A stretch of DNA of 64,000 nucleotides from an uncultured Flavobacteriales bacterium (lineage in GTDB: Bacteria; Bacteroidota; Bacteroidia; Flavobacteriales_D; Crocinitomicaceae), in contig CAJWRM010000006.1 in the NCBI GenBank assembly GCA_913046365.1, positions 1 to 64,000 on the forward strand, in the 5' to 3' direction. The notes beneath the pieces are model-generated. The model had not been told where the DNA came from. It saw only the letters and a list, made by a program, of their open reading frames with translations, and did not search any database. Numbering within the stretch: position 1 is the stretch's first letter; the number at the start of each line of letters is the position of its first letter. Position numbers and translations under genes: made by a program. Shown here piece after piece: positions 34,407 to 43,421 of the stretch.

Positions 34407-34894
34407 GATAATGATTTATGTGCAGTAATCATCTGTAGCAGACTTACAGCGGCTTCGATGCCTTTGTTTCCATGCTTTCCTCCTGACCTTGCAACCGATT
34501 GTTCTTTTGTATTGTCTGTAAGTACGCAAAACGATATTGGGGTATTGAAATCTAGCATCACACGCATGATGCCATCTGTTGCCCCTTGACAAACAAAGTC
34601 AAAGTGTTTTGTCTCTCCCTGAATGACAGCGCCAATAGCAATGATTCCGTCTAATTGTTGATTCTTTAATAAGAATTGTGCACCTAGAGGTAATTCAAAT
34701 GCACCAGGTACTTTTTGAATTTTAATATTTGCCTCAGCGACATTGTTTTCTAAAAGCGTTTGAACTGCACCTTTACATAGATTGGAGGTTATGTCATCAT
34801 TCCATTCAGAAACAACAATGCCGATCATTAAATCGGCACCGCTTTTAATTTTGTTTTTGTCGTACGCTGATAGGTTCTTATTCGATGTTGCCAT
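34403..34894 (-). CDS. ribH: 6,7-dimethyl-8-ribityllumazine synthase
   Basis: 163 residues, full length. 'GIVVSEWNDDITSNLC' (substrate loop), 'VPGAFELPLGAQFLL', and catalytic H97 in 'GETKHFDFVC'. Condenses the diaminouracil with 3,4-dihydroxybutanone phosphate, the penultimate step of riboflavin synthesis. Starts 12 nt after the TPR protein's stop and overlaps glmM by four bases, forming TPR - ribH - glmM. Confidence 0.95.
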   Translation of the reverse strand: MATSNKNLSAYDKNKIKSGADLMIGIVVSEWNDDITSNLCKGAVQTLLENNVAEANIKIQKVPGAFELPLGAQFLLKNQQLDGIIAIGAVIQGETKHFDFVCQGATDGIMRVMLDFNTPISFCVLTDNTKEQSVARSGGKHGNKGIEAAVSLLQMITAHKSLS

Positions 34895-34906
34895 AGCGTA
34901 AAGGGT

Positions 34907-35578
34907 TTACTTGGAGTTTCTAGCAATATATGCTTCTAAGTTTTTCTCTTTTGCATAAAAAGACTTAGGATAGATGGTTGCAATTTTTTCGTAGTGAGTC
35001 ACTGCTTCGTTATATTTTTTAAGCTTTTCAGCAATTAGGCCAGCTTTGAATAGATACATTGGACTAGTAAAATCATTTTCGTTTGTGGCAGCAGCTTCTT
35101 GATAAAGTGCATATGCTTTGTCGTAGTTTTTGAGCTCAGATTGACAATCTCCTTGTAAGCCTATTACCTCAACGCTAACATATGTATCATCTACATTTAC
35201 ATTTTCGAGTAAAACTAGGGCTTCTTTATATTTTCCTTTTCTCATGTATTGCGTAGCAAGGATGTACTTACTTACCTCACCACCAATTTTACCGTCATAT
35301 TTCTTCACACTTCTTTGAAGTTTTTTAATCGGATCGGTTTTAGAACCTGCTTTACTTGTGTCAGCCAAGTTGTTTTTACCATCGTTTGCTATGGCGTTTA
35401 AGGCAACGAAATAGGTTTCTTTCGATTTCTCATTATCAGGTTTCCACATCCATTGACGGTAGCTTAAAAAGCCAAGCACCAAAACAACAAGAGCACCCGC
35501 GGTAATCGTGGTAATTCGAAAGCTTTTGTTTTCACTAAATTTCTTTTTAAAGTCTTCTAAGGAAAAGTTTTCAGTCAT
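34907..35578 (-). CDS. Membrane-anchored TPR protein
   Basis: 223 residues. A single transmembrane segment (about residues 24-41, ITAGALVVLVLGFLSYRQW), then tetratricopeptide-like helical repeats around 'YMRKGKYKEALVLLENVNV', 'NYDKAYALYQEAAA' and 'KYNEAVTHYEKIATIYPKS'. A scaffold protein facing the periplasm (or, with the charged N-terminus, the reverse), of the tol-pal system/YfgM-like layout. Promoter box at 35596. First of the TPR-ribH-glmM unit. Confidence 0.75.
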   Translation of the reverse strand: MTENFSLEDFKKKFSENKSFRITTITAGALVVLVLGFLSYRQWMWKPDNEKSKETYFVALNAIANDGKNNLADTSKAGSKTDPIKKLQRSVKKYDGKIGGEVSKYILATQYMRKGKYKEALVLLENVNVDDTYVSVEVIGLQGDCQSELKNYDKAYALYQEAAATNENDFTSPMYLFKAGLIAEKLKKYNEAVTHYEKIATIYPKSFYAKEKNLEAYIARNSK

Positions 35579-35595
35579 TTTCTAAAATTTGTAGG

Positions 35596-35603
35596 CAAAA
35601 ATA
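35596..35603 (-). promoter_or_regulatory. -7 box upstream of the TPR gene
   Basis: Minus-strand TATTTTTG (TAnnTTTG), 17 nt before the ATG at 35578. Confidence 0.45.
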
Positions 35604-35668
35604 GTCTTTTTTTTGCAATTATGAACTACAGATAAACCGCCGTTAACAGCAAATAAAAGTACTACGTA

Positions 35669-36295
35669 TTAATAAGTTATTTCTATAAGGGAAGTGTCTA
35701 GGAATGATGTATTTGCAGTCGCAATATCGACGATGGAGGTCCCAATCACCCAGTACATAATTGAGTAATTATCATTTGCGTTATTTGCACAGTAAATAGT
35801 CGTGTCTATATTTCCGTAGAAATTTTGTTCGTCTGCTGGACAGCATTCAGCACAATTGGTTTTACCGTCCTGTTTTATATATCTAAAATGATCTTCTAAC
35901 TGCGGGCTATTATTTTTTAAGCGAATTCCGACCCATGATTTACCAAAAGTTTCTAGGTTTATCGTGTTTACTGCGTCAAGAGATAACGCTGAAAAATAGA
36001 TGGTCTCTTCACCTTCGAAATACCCTTCCTTGTCAAATGTAATTTTGTATTTTTCCATTTGAGCCCTTTCAAATGAAAATGTATAAGACCCATCATTGTC
36101 GCTAAAAGTTGAATCTGTAAGCAATTCTTCACCCGTCCCTACTGGATAGCTATAAAGGTATAGTTTACAGTTTTCTAGTCCACTTGAGCTACTCAAATCT
36201 GTTATGCTTCCTGAAATCTCAAATATACCTGCGTTTTTTTGACAAGAGAAAATAAGAGCTATCATAAGCACCAAAAAAATCAACTTTTTCTTCAT
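35669..36295 (-). CDS. Lipoprotein with carboxypeptidase-regulatory-like domain
   Basis: 208 residues. SPII signal (L-I-F-S-C-Q-K; C18). The following region 'FEISGSITDLSSSSGLENC...' with 'DGSYTFSF' is the beta-sandwich found in CarboxypepD_reg-like domains. The C-terminal half is unusual and has a C-x-x-C-C-P stretch ('CAECCPADEQ'). No function assigned. Overlaps the FkbM-type methyltransferase by four bases. Confidence 0.65.
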   Translation of the reverse strand: MKKKLIFLVLMIALIFSCQKNAGIFEISGSITDLSSSSGLENCKLYLYSYPVGTGEELLTDSTFSDNDGSYTFSFERAQMEKYKITFDKEGYFEGEETIYFSALSLDAVNTINLETFGKSWVGIRLKNNSPQLEDHFRYIKQDGKTNCAECCPADEQNFYGNIDTTIYCANNANDNYSIMYWVIGTSIVDIATANTSFLDTSLIEITY

Positions 36296-37050
36296 TTCAA
36301 TCTATTTAAAAATGATTCTTCTTTCGATTTCGGAATAAAAAGATAATCCCCTTCTTCGTTCTGTACACCATCTTCTTTTATGACTTCATGATTCGAAATT
36401 CCGTACTGAACGTATTCCAGTGCAGTAAAAAATTTTATAAAGTCATTTAGGTTTTTCTGTGAAATTTCTATTTGAACAATTGGAAGGTGTCTAATAAGTG
36501 CAGGTTTTAGTGCTTGAAAAACGATCCATTCATAGCCTTCAATGTCACATTTGATATAATCTAGTTTTGGTTCGCCCTCAATGAGGGATAGTGGGTTTAC
36601 AATTCGAACCTCTTGTGTTCTTTCATTTGAAGTTGTTTTTTCCTTAGAAACATATGGAAGACCTGTGCGAATCATTCCATCTTGCATTGGAAGTACCATT
36701 GTTACTGTTCCCGATTCCTTTCCTAGAGCTACATTGTGAAGCGTTACATTTTTTTTGTTTCCTAAAAAATGAGTCAACACATTAAAATACTGGGGTAAAG
36801 GTTCGACGCAAATAACTTTTCCCTTTGAGGTGATTCTTGAGAATGTTTTTGCGAAATAGCCGAGATTTGCACCAATATCTAGAACAATATCATCCTCTTT
36901 TATAAATGACTTAACCTTATAATGGTACTTGAATTTCTGATCACCCTTTAAAAGTCCGGTATCTAAAAAGATATAAAAGCTACGATGCAATAATTTTAGA
37001 TAGCTTTTCTCACTTAATATTGAAAACAGGAATTTTTTAATGGCTTTCAT
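36292..37050 (-). CDS. FkbM family methyltransferase
   Basis: 252 residues from the ATG at 37050 (a GTG two codons earlier is in frame). SAM-binding motif 'DIVLDIGANLGYFAKTF' near residue 55, 'CVEPLPQYFN' motif II near 80, and 'LDYIKCDIEGYEW' near 165, as in FkbM-type O-methyltransferases. A substrate such as a sugar or polyketide hydroxyl is typical, unknown here. Divergent from the GNAT gene on the plus strand. Confidence 0.88.
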   Translation of the reverse strand: MKAIKKFLFSILSEKSYLKLLHRSFYIFLDTGLLKGDQKFKYHYKVKSFIKEDDIVLDIGANLGYFAKTFSRITSKGKVICVEPLPQYFNVLTHFLGNKKNVTLHNVALGKESGTVTMVLPMQDGMIRTGLPYVSKEKTTSNERTQEVRIVNPLSLIEGEPKLDYIKCDIEGYEWIVFQALKPALIRHLPIVQIEISQKNLNDFIKFFTALEYVQYGISNHEVIKEDGVQNEEGDYLFIPKSKEESFLNRLK

Positions 37051-37222
37051 GAACACGAAAGTATCAAAAAAAGAACTTTACACTCTCTTTAAAACAAGAC
37101 AAATTATTAGTGGGTGAATTACAAATTGGTATTTTTAAAACGTGAAATTGAAACTTTTTCATTTTCAATGTTCCCAATTTCGTCTGTTTAAGATAAATTG
37201 GATTTGTATATGCCTAGACCTG

Positions 37223-37246
37223 CCGGAAGAGAATCCCGGTTTTTTT
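37223..37246 (+). terminator. Possible terminator-like hairpin
   Basis: Plus-strand CCGG-9 nt-CCGG (four G-C pairs) followed directly by seven T's, in the divergent gap between the methyltransferase and the GNAT gene, where no upstream plus-strand gene exists. Could end a small RNA or act as an attenuator before 37270. Confidence 0.3.
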
Positions 37247-37269
37247 AAATACAAATTATGTGAACTAAT

Positions 37270-37704
37270 ATGAAGATTGTAGAGCTAAAAACAAAAGAAG
37301 AATTGTTAATGGGTTATTCCCTTTTAACAGAGTTGTATCCCGACTTATCACATTTAGAATATGAAAAACAGCTTGAGGTTATGTTGCCTAATAATTATTC
37401 TATGCTTGCCGTATATGAAGAAAACGACATTATTGGCCTGAGTGGCGTTTGGCTGGGTCATAAGCTTTGGTGTGGTAAGTATTTGGAACTTGATAATGTT
37501 GTTGTAGCAGAGGATTTTCGTTCTCGAGGAGTTGGAGGAATGTTATTTGATTATGCCAAAAAACTTGCGAAGAAAAATGCCTGTACTTCTATCGGTCTAG
37601 ATGCTTTTACTTACAACCATGCTGCACACAAGTTCTTTTTTAAAGAAGATTTTATTGTGAAGGGGTATCATTTCGTGCATGTACTTGACGAGAATAAGCT
37701 TTGA
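37270..37704 (+). CDS. GNAT family N-acetyltransferase
   Basis: 144 residues. Acetyl-CoA binding motif A: 'ELDNVVVAEDFRSRGVGGMLFDYAKKLA' with R-x-x-G-V-G; motif B 'SIGLDAFTYNHAAHKFFFKEDFIVKGYHF' ('l.a...n..A..fY.k.GF'). Full-length small GNAT acting on an unknown amine. A hairpin with a T run lies 24 nt before the start. Ends five nt before the convergent helicase. Confidence 0.9.
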   Translation: MKIVELKTKEELLMGYSLLTELYPDLSHLEYEKQLEVMLPNNYSMLAVYEENDIIGLSGVWLGHKLWCGKYLELDNVVVAEDFRSRGVGGMLFDYAKKLAKKNACTSIGLDAFTYNHAAHKFFFKEDFIVKGYHFVHVLDENKL

Positions 37705-37709
37705 TATTT

Positions 37710-39995
37710 CTATTGAATTATTTCAAGATTCGCAAAGCGAAGTAATATAGTTTTACTTCCATGGTGCGGGAAAAATATCGTTGCTTTTTGATCTGCTCCG
37801 GTTCCTTCCACATGCGTTACTTTTCCTTTGCCAAATCGTTCGTGCTGAACATTGTAACCTACCTTTATCTCATTATTGCCAATATTTGATTGATTGCCTG
37901 ATGCCTGTGCTCGTTTTACATCCTTTAGTGAACGCAGATTTCCGGGAAGGGGAGCGCCAAGGTTTTTATTTAACCCTCCAGTTCTAGGAGCTTGAAGTTT
38001 ATTTCCAAAAGCACTTCTTCCAATACTTTGCTTTACAGTATTAAAAGAAAGATAGCTTGGGTCAATTTCGTCCAAAAATCGAGAGGGTTCGCAGCTAATA
38101 GCTTGACCCCATAAAAATCTGGAACTCGCATATGAGATTGTACATGAATGCATGGCGCGAGTGACCGCGACATAGAACAACCGTCTTTCCTCTTCAAGGT
38201 CAGATCTTGACTGAAGCGACATTTGAGAGGGGAATAGGTTTTCCTCAAGTCCAACAAGATATACATTTGGAAATTCAAGTCCCTTGCTTGAGTGAATCGT
38301 CATGAGGGAAACATGGTTTTTTTCTTCAGGTTTATCTTGGTCGGCGTCTGTGAGTAATGCAACCTCAAGCATAAAGTCAGCCAATGTTTTTACCGAATCG
38401 TCTTCATTGGAATTTACAAATTCTTGAATACCTCCGAGTAGCTCTTCTATATTTTGAAAGCGCTCTACTTCTTCCGGGCCTTTGTTTTTTTCATTTATCA
38501 GCTCGCGCATGATACCAGATGCTTTGGCAATCCGTTCTGCAAGTGTAAATGCATCTTTTTCATTTACTTCTGCTTGAAAGCTCTTTATCATGGTAACGAA
38601 TTCTCCAATTCTTGCTTGTGTACCACGATTGATTTCTACAGGGTATTTTTGGAAATTCGAAATGACCTCCCAAATACTTGTGCTGTATTTATTGGCGGCA
38701 ACAATTAGCTTTTCAATACTTGTCTTTCCAATCGCCCGTCTCGGGTAATTGATGACTCTTTTTAAGGCCTCTTCATCATTTGGATTTGCCGATAAACGAA
38801 AGTAGGCGAGTAGGTCTTTTATTTCTTTTCGTTGGTAGAATGATAGACCTCCATACACTTTATACGGTATATTAAGCTTCCTGAGTGACTCCTCGAAGCT
38901 TCTAGACTGCCTATTCGTTCTATACAGTATAGCGAAATCATTATATGACCCACCAGACTTTTGTTTGTCAAATATCTTTGCTGAAATTGCTCTTCCTTCC
39001 TCGTTATCAGTCAATGTTCTGATTACTTCTAGTTTATCCCCAGTTTGGTTGTCCGTCCATACCTTCTTGTGAATTTGATCTTTGTTGTTCTTGATGACAC
39101 TATTTGCTGCTTCTACAATATTTTTGGTACTTCTGTAGTTCTGTTCTAGCTTAAATAATGAAAAATCAGGATAGTCCTTTTTGAAGTTTAGTATGTTTTC
39201 GATATTCGCTCCTCTAAATGAGTAGATACTTTGGGCATCATCCCCAACAACGCAAATGTTTTCATATGCCGCCGCTAGCTGTTTAATAATAAGGTATTGT
39301 GCGAAATTAGTATCCTGGTACTCATCCACAAGAATGTACTTAAATTTATGCTGATAGTAATGGAGTACATCAGGGAAGTCTCGAAGGAGAATATTTGTAT
39401 AGTATAATAAATCATCAAAATCCATTGCTCCTGACCTTTGGCATCGATTCATATAGCTTGTATATATTCGTCCCATCTCAGGTCGTCTTGATTGCTTATC
39501 TTCTAGTTTTATTTCTGGATTATCGTTGTAATCTTCTGGGGATATCAGATTGTTCTTGGCCGTGGATATTCTACCAAATACTTGACTTGGCTTATAGGTT
39601 TTATCATCTAGGTTAAAGCCTTTTATAAGATCTTTTATCAGGCTTTTAGAGTCCTGTGTGTCGTATATGGTGAAATTGCTCGGGAAACCTATTCTATCTG
39701 CATTGAAACGAAGAATCTTTGAAAAAACCGAATGGAAGGTTCCCATGGTTATATTCTTTGCTTCATGTCCCCCCGCTATTGAGCTGATTCTTTCGGTCAT
39801 TTCTTTTGCAGCTTTATTGGTGAAGGTAAGTGCAAGGATATTAAATGGATCAATATTGTTCTCCATCATGTGGGCAATGCGGTACGTCAAGACCCTTGTT
39901 TTTCCTGAGCCTGCTCCGGCGATAACCATAGCAGCTCCGTACATATGTTTTGCTGCTACCTTTTGGCTCTCGTTTAGTTCATTCAGAAAATCCAT
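37710..39995 (-). CDS. pcrA: UvrD/PcrA-type DNA helicase
   Basis: 761 residues from the ATG at 39995 (MDFLNELNESQKVAAKHM). The frame is open to 40067, but a promoter box (40011-40018) lies within that stretch. SF1A motifs: 'GAGSGKT' (27-33), 'DEYQDTNFAQ', 'GDDAQSIYSFRGA', 'QNYRS', 'TIHSSKGLEF' and 'EERRLFYVAVTRA'; the C-terminal 'VQHERFGKGKVTHVEG' Tudor-like tail is typical of PcrA. A 3'-5' helicase for repair and removal of replication blocks. Confidence 0.95.
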   Translation of the reverse strand: MDFLNELNESQKVAAKHMYGAAMVIAGAGSGKTRVLTYRIAHMMENNIDPFNILALTFTNKAAKEMTERISSIAGGHEAKNITMGTFHSVFSKILRFNADRIGFPSNFTIYDTQDSKSLIKDLIKGFNLDDKTYKPSQVFGRISTAKNNLISPEDYNDNPEIKLEDKQSRRPEMGRIYTSYMNRCQRSGAMDFDDLLYYTNILLRDFPDVLHYYQHKFKYILVDEYQDTNFAQYLIIKQLAAAYENICVVGDDAQSIYSFRGANIENILNFKKDYPDFSLFKLEQNYRSTKNIVEAANSVIKNNKDQIHKKVWTDNQTGDKLEVIRTLTDNEEGRAISAKIFDKQKSGGSYNDFAILYRTNRQSRSFEESLRKLNIPYKVYGGLSFYQRKEIKDLLAYFRLSANPNDEEALKRVINYPRRAIGKTSIEKLIVAANKYSTSIWEVISNFQKYPVEINRGTQARIGEFVTMIKSFQAEVNEKDAFTLAERIAKASGIMRELINEKNKGPEEVERFQNIEELLGGIQEFVNSNEDDSVKTLADFMLEVALLTDADQDKPEEKNHVSLMTIHSSKGLEFPNVYLVGLEENLFPSQMSLQSRSDLEEERRLFYVAVTRAMHSCTISYASSRFLWGQAISCEPSRFLDEIDPSYLSFNTVKQSIGRSAFGNKLQAPRTGGLNKNLGAPLPGNLRSLKDVKRAQASGNQSNIGNNEIKVGYNVQHERFGKGKVTHVEGTGADQKATIFFPHHGSKTILLRFANLEIIQ

Positions 39996-40010
39996 GAAAA
40001 ATGCTTTGTA

Positions 40011-40041
40011 CAAATCTAAGTATTCAGATATTGAATTGAAA
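40011..40041 (-). promoter_or_regulatory. Promoter of the helicase gene
   Basis: Minus-strand TTTC (40038-40041), 19-nt spacer, TAGATTTG (40011-40018). The -7 box ends 15 nt before the ATG at 39995, supporting that start. Confidence 0.65.
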
Positions 40042-40086
40042 GTGTAAAAGATGAGAAAAGAAGACAACTTTTGAACAATAAAATGA

Positions 40087-40116
40087 TTTGGATAATCTAA
40101 AGATTGTATAGCTTTA
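40087..40116 (+). promoter_or_regulatory. Promoter of arsC-like gene
   Basis: TTTG (40087-40090), 18-nt spacer, TAGCTTTA (40109-40116; last base differs from consensus G). Ends four nt before the ATG at 40121. Confidence 0.5.
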
Positions 40117-40120
40117 TAGA

Positions 40121-40471
40121 ATGAAAAAAGTTATTATTTACCATAACAATAGATGTTCAAAAAGCCGCCAAGCACTTTCCTTACTCAATGAAGGAAATAT
40201 CGACATTGAGGTTGTTCAATATATCAATGATCCTATCTCAAAGGAATCGCTTAAATTATTATTAAAAAAATTAGGATACACTGCCGATCAGTTGTTACGG
40301 AAAAACGAGCAAGTATATAAAGACTTGGTCAAAGGTAAAAGCTTAACACAAGATGCGCTTATTGATTTAATGCTCATGAATCCAAAGCTTATCGAGCGTC
40401 CAATTGTGGTATCCGAGAACGAAGCTTTTGTAGCAAGACCGCCGGAACTCGTGAAAGGTTTGTTTAAATAA
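40121..40471 (+). CDS. arsC: Arsenate reductase (glutaredoxin-type ArsC)
   Basis: 116 residues, full length. Catalytic Cys12 in 'HNNRCSKSR' (the C-x4-R-like loop of ArsC), and 'NPKLIERPIVV' with 'ARPPELVKGLF' at the C-terminus, the latter being the region that carries the substrate-binding arginines. Reduces arsenate to arsenite with glutathione/glutaredoxin in characterised relatives; since no ars operon partner (arsB, arsR) is near, a different reductase function is possible. Confidence 0.88.
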   Translation: MKKVIIYHNNRCSKSRQALSLLNEGNIDIEVVQYINDPISKESLKLLLKKLGYTADQLLRKNEQVYKDLVKGKSLTQDALIDLMLMNPKLIERPIVVSENEAFVARPPELVKGLFK

Positions 40472-40530
40472 GCTTATAAGGATAATGTTTTCTGCTTGTA
40501 AGTCTAAAAAGTTTAGGATATTATTCTTTT

Positions 40531-40563
40531 TTTGATTCCACCTCATTATTTCAATTATCTTTG
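40531..40563 (+). promoter_or_regulatory. Promoter of 40579 gene
   Basis: TTTG (40531-40534), 21-nt spacer, TATCTTTG (40556-40563), ATG 15 nt after the box. Good match to the Bacteroidota consensus. Confidence 0.7.
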
Positions 40564-40578
40564 ACTGCTATTTGATTC

Positions 40579-40962
40579 ATGAAGTTAGAAACAATATATC
40601 TTAAGGCGAATACGCCATTTTCTAAAGCCATTGAGACCTGGTGTTCTGCTAATGCTAATGAAGTTGTTCAGACCAAAGAGCGTTATGAGCTTTCAATAGA
40701 AAATTTTGATTCATTACTTATCGTAAGTGAGAATCAGTCTATTTCTAAAGAGAATTGGAGCCTTAAATCTTTATTTGATCAAAATCAAAAATCGACCTAT
40801 AGAATAGATATCAATGGAACGCTAAATGTTTCAATAGTTAACCTGAAGCTATGGTTGCACTCAAATAAAGCCAAGAATTTATTGGTTGTTGGTAAAGATG
40901 AGATTATTAAAAACGAAAATTTAGATCGTTTCTTAGGTAAACTTAATGAGCTTAAGCTCTAA
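40579..40962 (+). CDS. Uncharacterised protein
   Basis: 127 residues, soluble, with balanced alpha/beta character and no signal peptide; I recognise no family. It has its own promoter and its end overlaps the end of pheT on the other strand by 11 bases. The frame has ordinary codon use, so I take it as a real gene. Function unknown. Confidence 0.65.
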   Translation: MKLETIYLKANTPFSKAIETWCSANANEVVQTKERYELSIENFDSLLIVSENQSISKENWSLKSLFDQNQKSTYRIDINGTLNVSIVNLKLWLHSNKAKNLLVVGKDEIIKNENLDRFLGKLNELKL

Positions 40963-43366
40963 GCTCAGCTCCTAATTCATTTTTAAGCTTTATTCTAATT
41001 TGTTCCATAATTGGATCTACAGTTCCGTCTTTAAGCGTCTCGTTATCATCTTGAAACATAAAAGATACGGCATAAGACTTTTTGCCTTTTGGCAGTTTGT
41101 CTCCTTCATAAACGTCAAACAATGAAATATCCTTGATTAGCTTTTTGCTTGCAGCATATCCCAACTTTTCAATTTCCGCGTATTCAATGTGCTCATCAAG
41201 TATTAGCGAAAAGTCCCGTCTTACAAAGAAAGTCTTAGGGAGCTCTTTGAAACTAATGCTAGAATTACTGTATTTTAAAAGCTTATCCCAATTGCATAAG
41301 GCGATAAAAACTTTTGTTTTTATACCTGCTTTTTTACAATAGGTTAAACTTGCTTGACCGAATTCTATAAGTGTTTCTTTTCCTAATGTATACTGATAGC
41401 TCCGTTCAAAGAATCTTTGTTCATTGGCTCCTTCTTTTATTCTTAACTTAATTCCAAGCTTTGCCATTAAAGCTTCACAGCTTTGCTTAAGGTTAAAGAA
41501 GTTTAAGGTTTTGGTGGTGTTTTGCCATGATAGGTCGTCAGTTTTTCCACACAATGCAAAAGCGAGCTCTCTCGTTTCTATGAATTGATCGTTAGCGACA
41601 TAATAAGATTTTCCAAATTCAAATAGCCTTTGTACTTGTTGCTGACGGTTTTGGTTATACGCGAGGTTTTCTAACAAACCAAAATAAAGAGATTTGCGCA
41701 TTGTATGCAACTCTTTACTTAGTGGGTTCAATATTTCCACACTCTTCATTTCGCTTTCTGGAAGATCGTTTCTTCTCAATGAATTATTCATGACCTCATT
41801 AAAGCCATTTGCTACGAACCATTCTGAAGTTGTTCTTTGCAGGTTTTCTATGTTTTTTGAATCTTCTACTGGAAAAGAAATATTCCATTTTTTTGGAAGT
41901 TCAACCTTATTGAAGCCGTAAATTCTTAAAATCTCTTCAAGAATATCTTCAGGCCTTGTTACATCTATACGGTATTGAGGTACAGTAGATTGTATGTGAT
42001 TATTTGAACCTATTTTACATTTAAAATCAAGGCTTTCGAGGATAGAGATTACTTCCTTTGTTTTCAAAGCTGTCCCGAGTCTTTGGTTTAAGAAATCAAT
42101 CGAAAAGATTACTTTTTTTTCTGATGCATCAAATTCATCTACAAGCTCAGGTTTCATTGTAAGTTTGGCTCCAGTGATCTCCTTTATAATGGAAATAGCG
42201 CGGTTCATTGCGTCTTCTGTGAAGGAGGGGTCAACCCCTCGCTCAAATCGGAAGCTTGCATCCGTTTGGATAGCGTGTGCTTTGGATGTTTTACGAACTG
42301 ATGTTGCATTAAATATAGCGGACTCTAGAAATATACTTTTAGTGTTTTCTGAAACTCCCGAATCTAAACCTCCAAAAACGCCTGCAATACATAGGTTTTT
42401 GCCCTCGCTTGTAATCATCAATTCTTCTCCGTTTAACTTTCTTTCTATACCATCTAAGGTTTTGAAAGAGCAGCCTTTGTCGGCTTTCTTTACTGTGATA
42501 TTGTCACCTAATTTACTTCTGTCAAATGCGTGCATTGGTGTTCCATATTCATACATGACGAAGTTAGTCACGTCGACCACGTTATTCACAGGGTCGAGAC
42601 CGATCGATTTGAGCCTGTTCTTTAACCATTTTGGAGATTCTTTAACCTCAACATCGTAGAGAATGGCTCCAATATATCTAGGGCATAGCGCCGTATCTTC
42701 TATATTTATTTTGATCTTGTCAGTATCTTTATTATCTGAATTTACAACCTCTATATCAGGAAGTCGAATACTCAAGTTTTGATTTTCATGAAAATTGAGG
42801 AAAGCCTTAAGGTCTCGCGCTACACCAATGTGTCCCATGGCATCGCATCTATTGGGTGTTAGTCCTATTTCCAGCTGAAAGTCAGTGTACAGGTCATAAT
42901 ATGCTGCTGCTCGTGTGGCAACAGGGACCTCATTCGGAAGAATTAAAATACCTTCATGAGAATTTCCCATGCCAATTTCATCCTCAGCGCAAATCATACC
43001 GAATGATTCGACACCTCTAATTTTTGCTTTCTTTATTTTGAATGTATCTCCTTCATTCGGATAAAGGTTTGTACCCACTGTTGCGACAAGTACCTTTTGT
43101 CCTTTGCCTACATTGGGCGCTCCACAAACAATTTGAACCGTTTCGTTTCCGAGATTTACCTCCGTGACCTTTAAACGATCTGCATCAGGATGCGGTTCAC
43201 AGGAGATTACTTCTCCAACAACAACACCGTCGAGACCGCCTTGAATTTCCTCAAACTTATGAAGCCCCTCTATTTCCAATCCCGTATCCGTTAGGATTTC
43301 AGAGGTTCTCTCTGGAGTCAGATCGAAATCTAAATAGCTTTTTAGCCAATTGAATGAAATTTTCAT
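40952..43366 (-). CDS. pheT: Phenylalanyl-tRNA synthetase beta subunit
   Basis: 804 residues, full length. N-terminal tRNA-binding OB fold ('VVVGEVISCEPHPDADRLKVTEVN' region, about 48-71), B3/B4 editing part, B5 domain ('GTALKTKEVISILESLDF' about 440), 'DVTRPEDILEEILRIYGFN' and the C-terminal ferredoxin-like anticodon-binding domain. With PheS forms the alpha2-beta2 enzyme; pheS is not in the window. Upstream of it on the same strand lies murB (55-nt gap). Confidence 0.96.
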   Translation of the reverse strand: MKISFNWLKSYLDFDLTPERTSEILTDTGLEIEGLHKFEEIQGGLDGVVVGEVISCEPHPDADRLKVTEVNLGNETVQIVCGAPNVGKGQKVLVATVGTNLYPNEGDTFKIKKAKIRGVESFGMICAEDEIGMGNSHEGILILPNEVPVATRAAAYYDLYTDFQLEIGLTPNRCDAMGHIGVARDLKAFLNFHENQNLSIRLPDIEVVNSDNKDTDKIKINIEDTALCPRYIGAILYDVEVKESPKWLKNRLKSIGLDPVNNVVDVTNFVMYEYGTPMHAFDRSKLGDNITVKKADKGCSFKTLDGIERKLNGEELMITSEGKNLCIAGVFGGLDSGVSENTKSIFLESAIFNATSVRKTSKAHAIQTDASFRFERGVDPSFTEDAMNRAISIIKEITGAKLTMKPELVDEFDASEKKVIFSIDFLNQRLGTALKTKEVISILESLDFKCKIGSNNHIQSTVPQYRIDVTRPEDILEEILRIYGFNKVELPKKWNISFPVEDSKNIENLQRTTSEWFVANGFNEVMNNSLRRNDLPESEMKSVEILNPLSKELHTMRKSLYFGLLENLAYNQNRQQQVQRLFEFGKSYYVANDQFIETRELAFALCGKTDDLSWQNTTKTLNFFNLKQSCEALMAKLGIKLRIKEGANEQRFFERSYQYTLGKETLIEFGQASLTYCKKAGIKTKVFIALCNWDKLLKYSNSSISFKELPKTFFVRRDFSLILDEHIEYAEIEKLGYAASKKLIKDISLFDVYEGDKLPKGKKSYAVSFMFQDDNETLKDGTVDPIMEQIRIKLKNELGAELRA

Positions 43367-43421
43367 GTCACAAGGTATTTGATTGCGAATTTATTAATTC
43401 TGAAGCAATCTTGTTCATTGA

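Noticed and set aside
42165-42659. 164-codon plus-strand reading frame
   Set aside because: Lies wholly opposite pheT, has no recognisable motif or promoter; a shadow of a long conserved gene.
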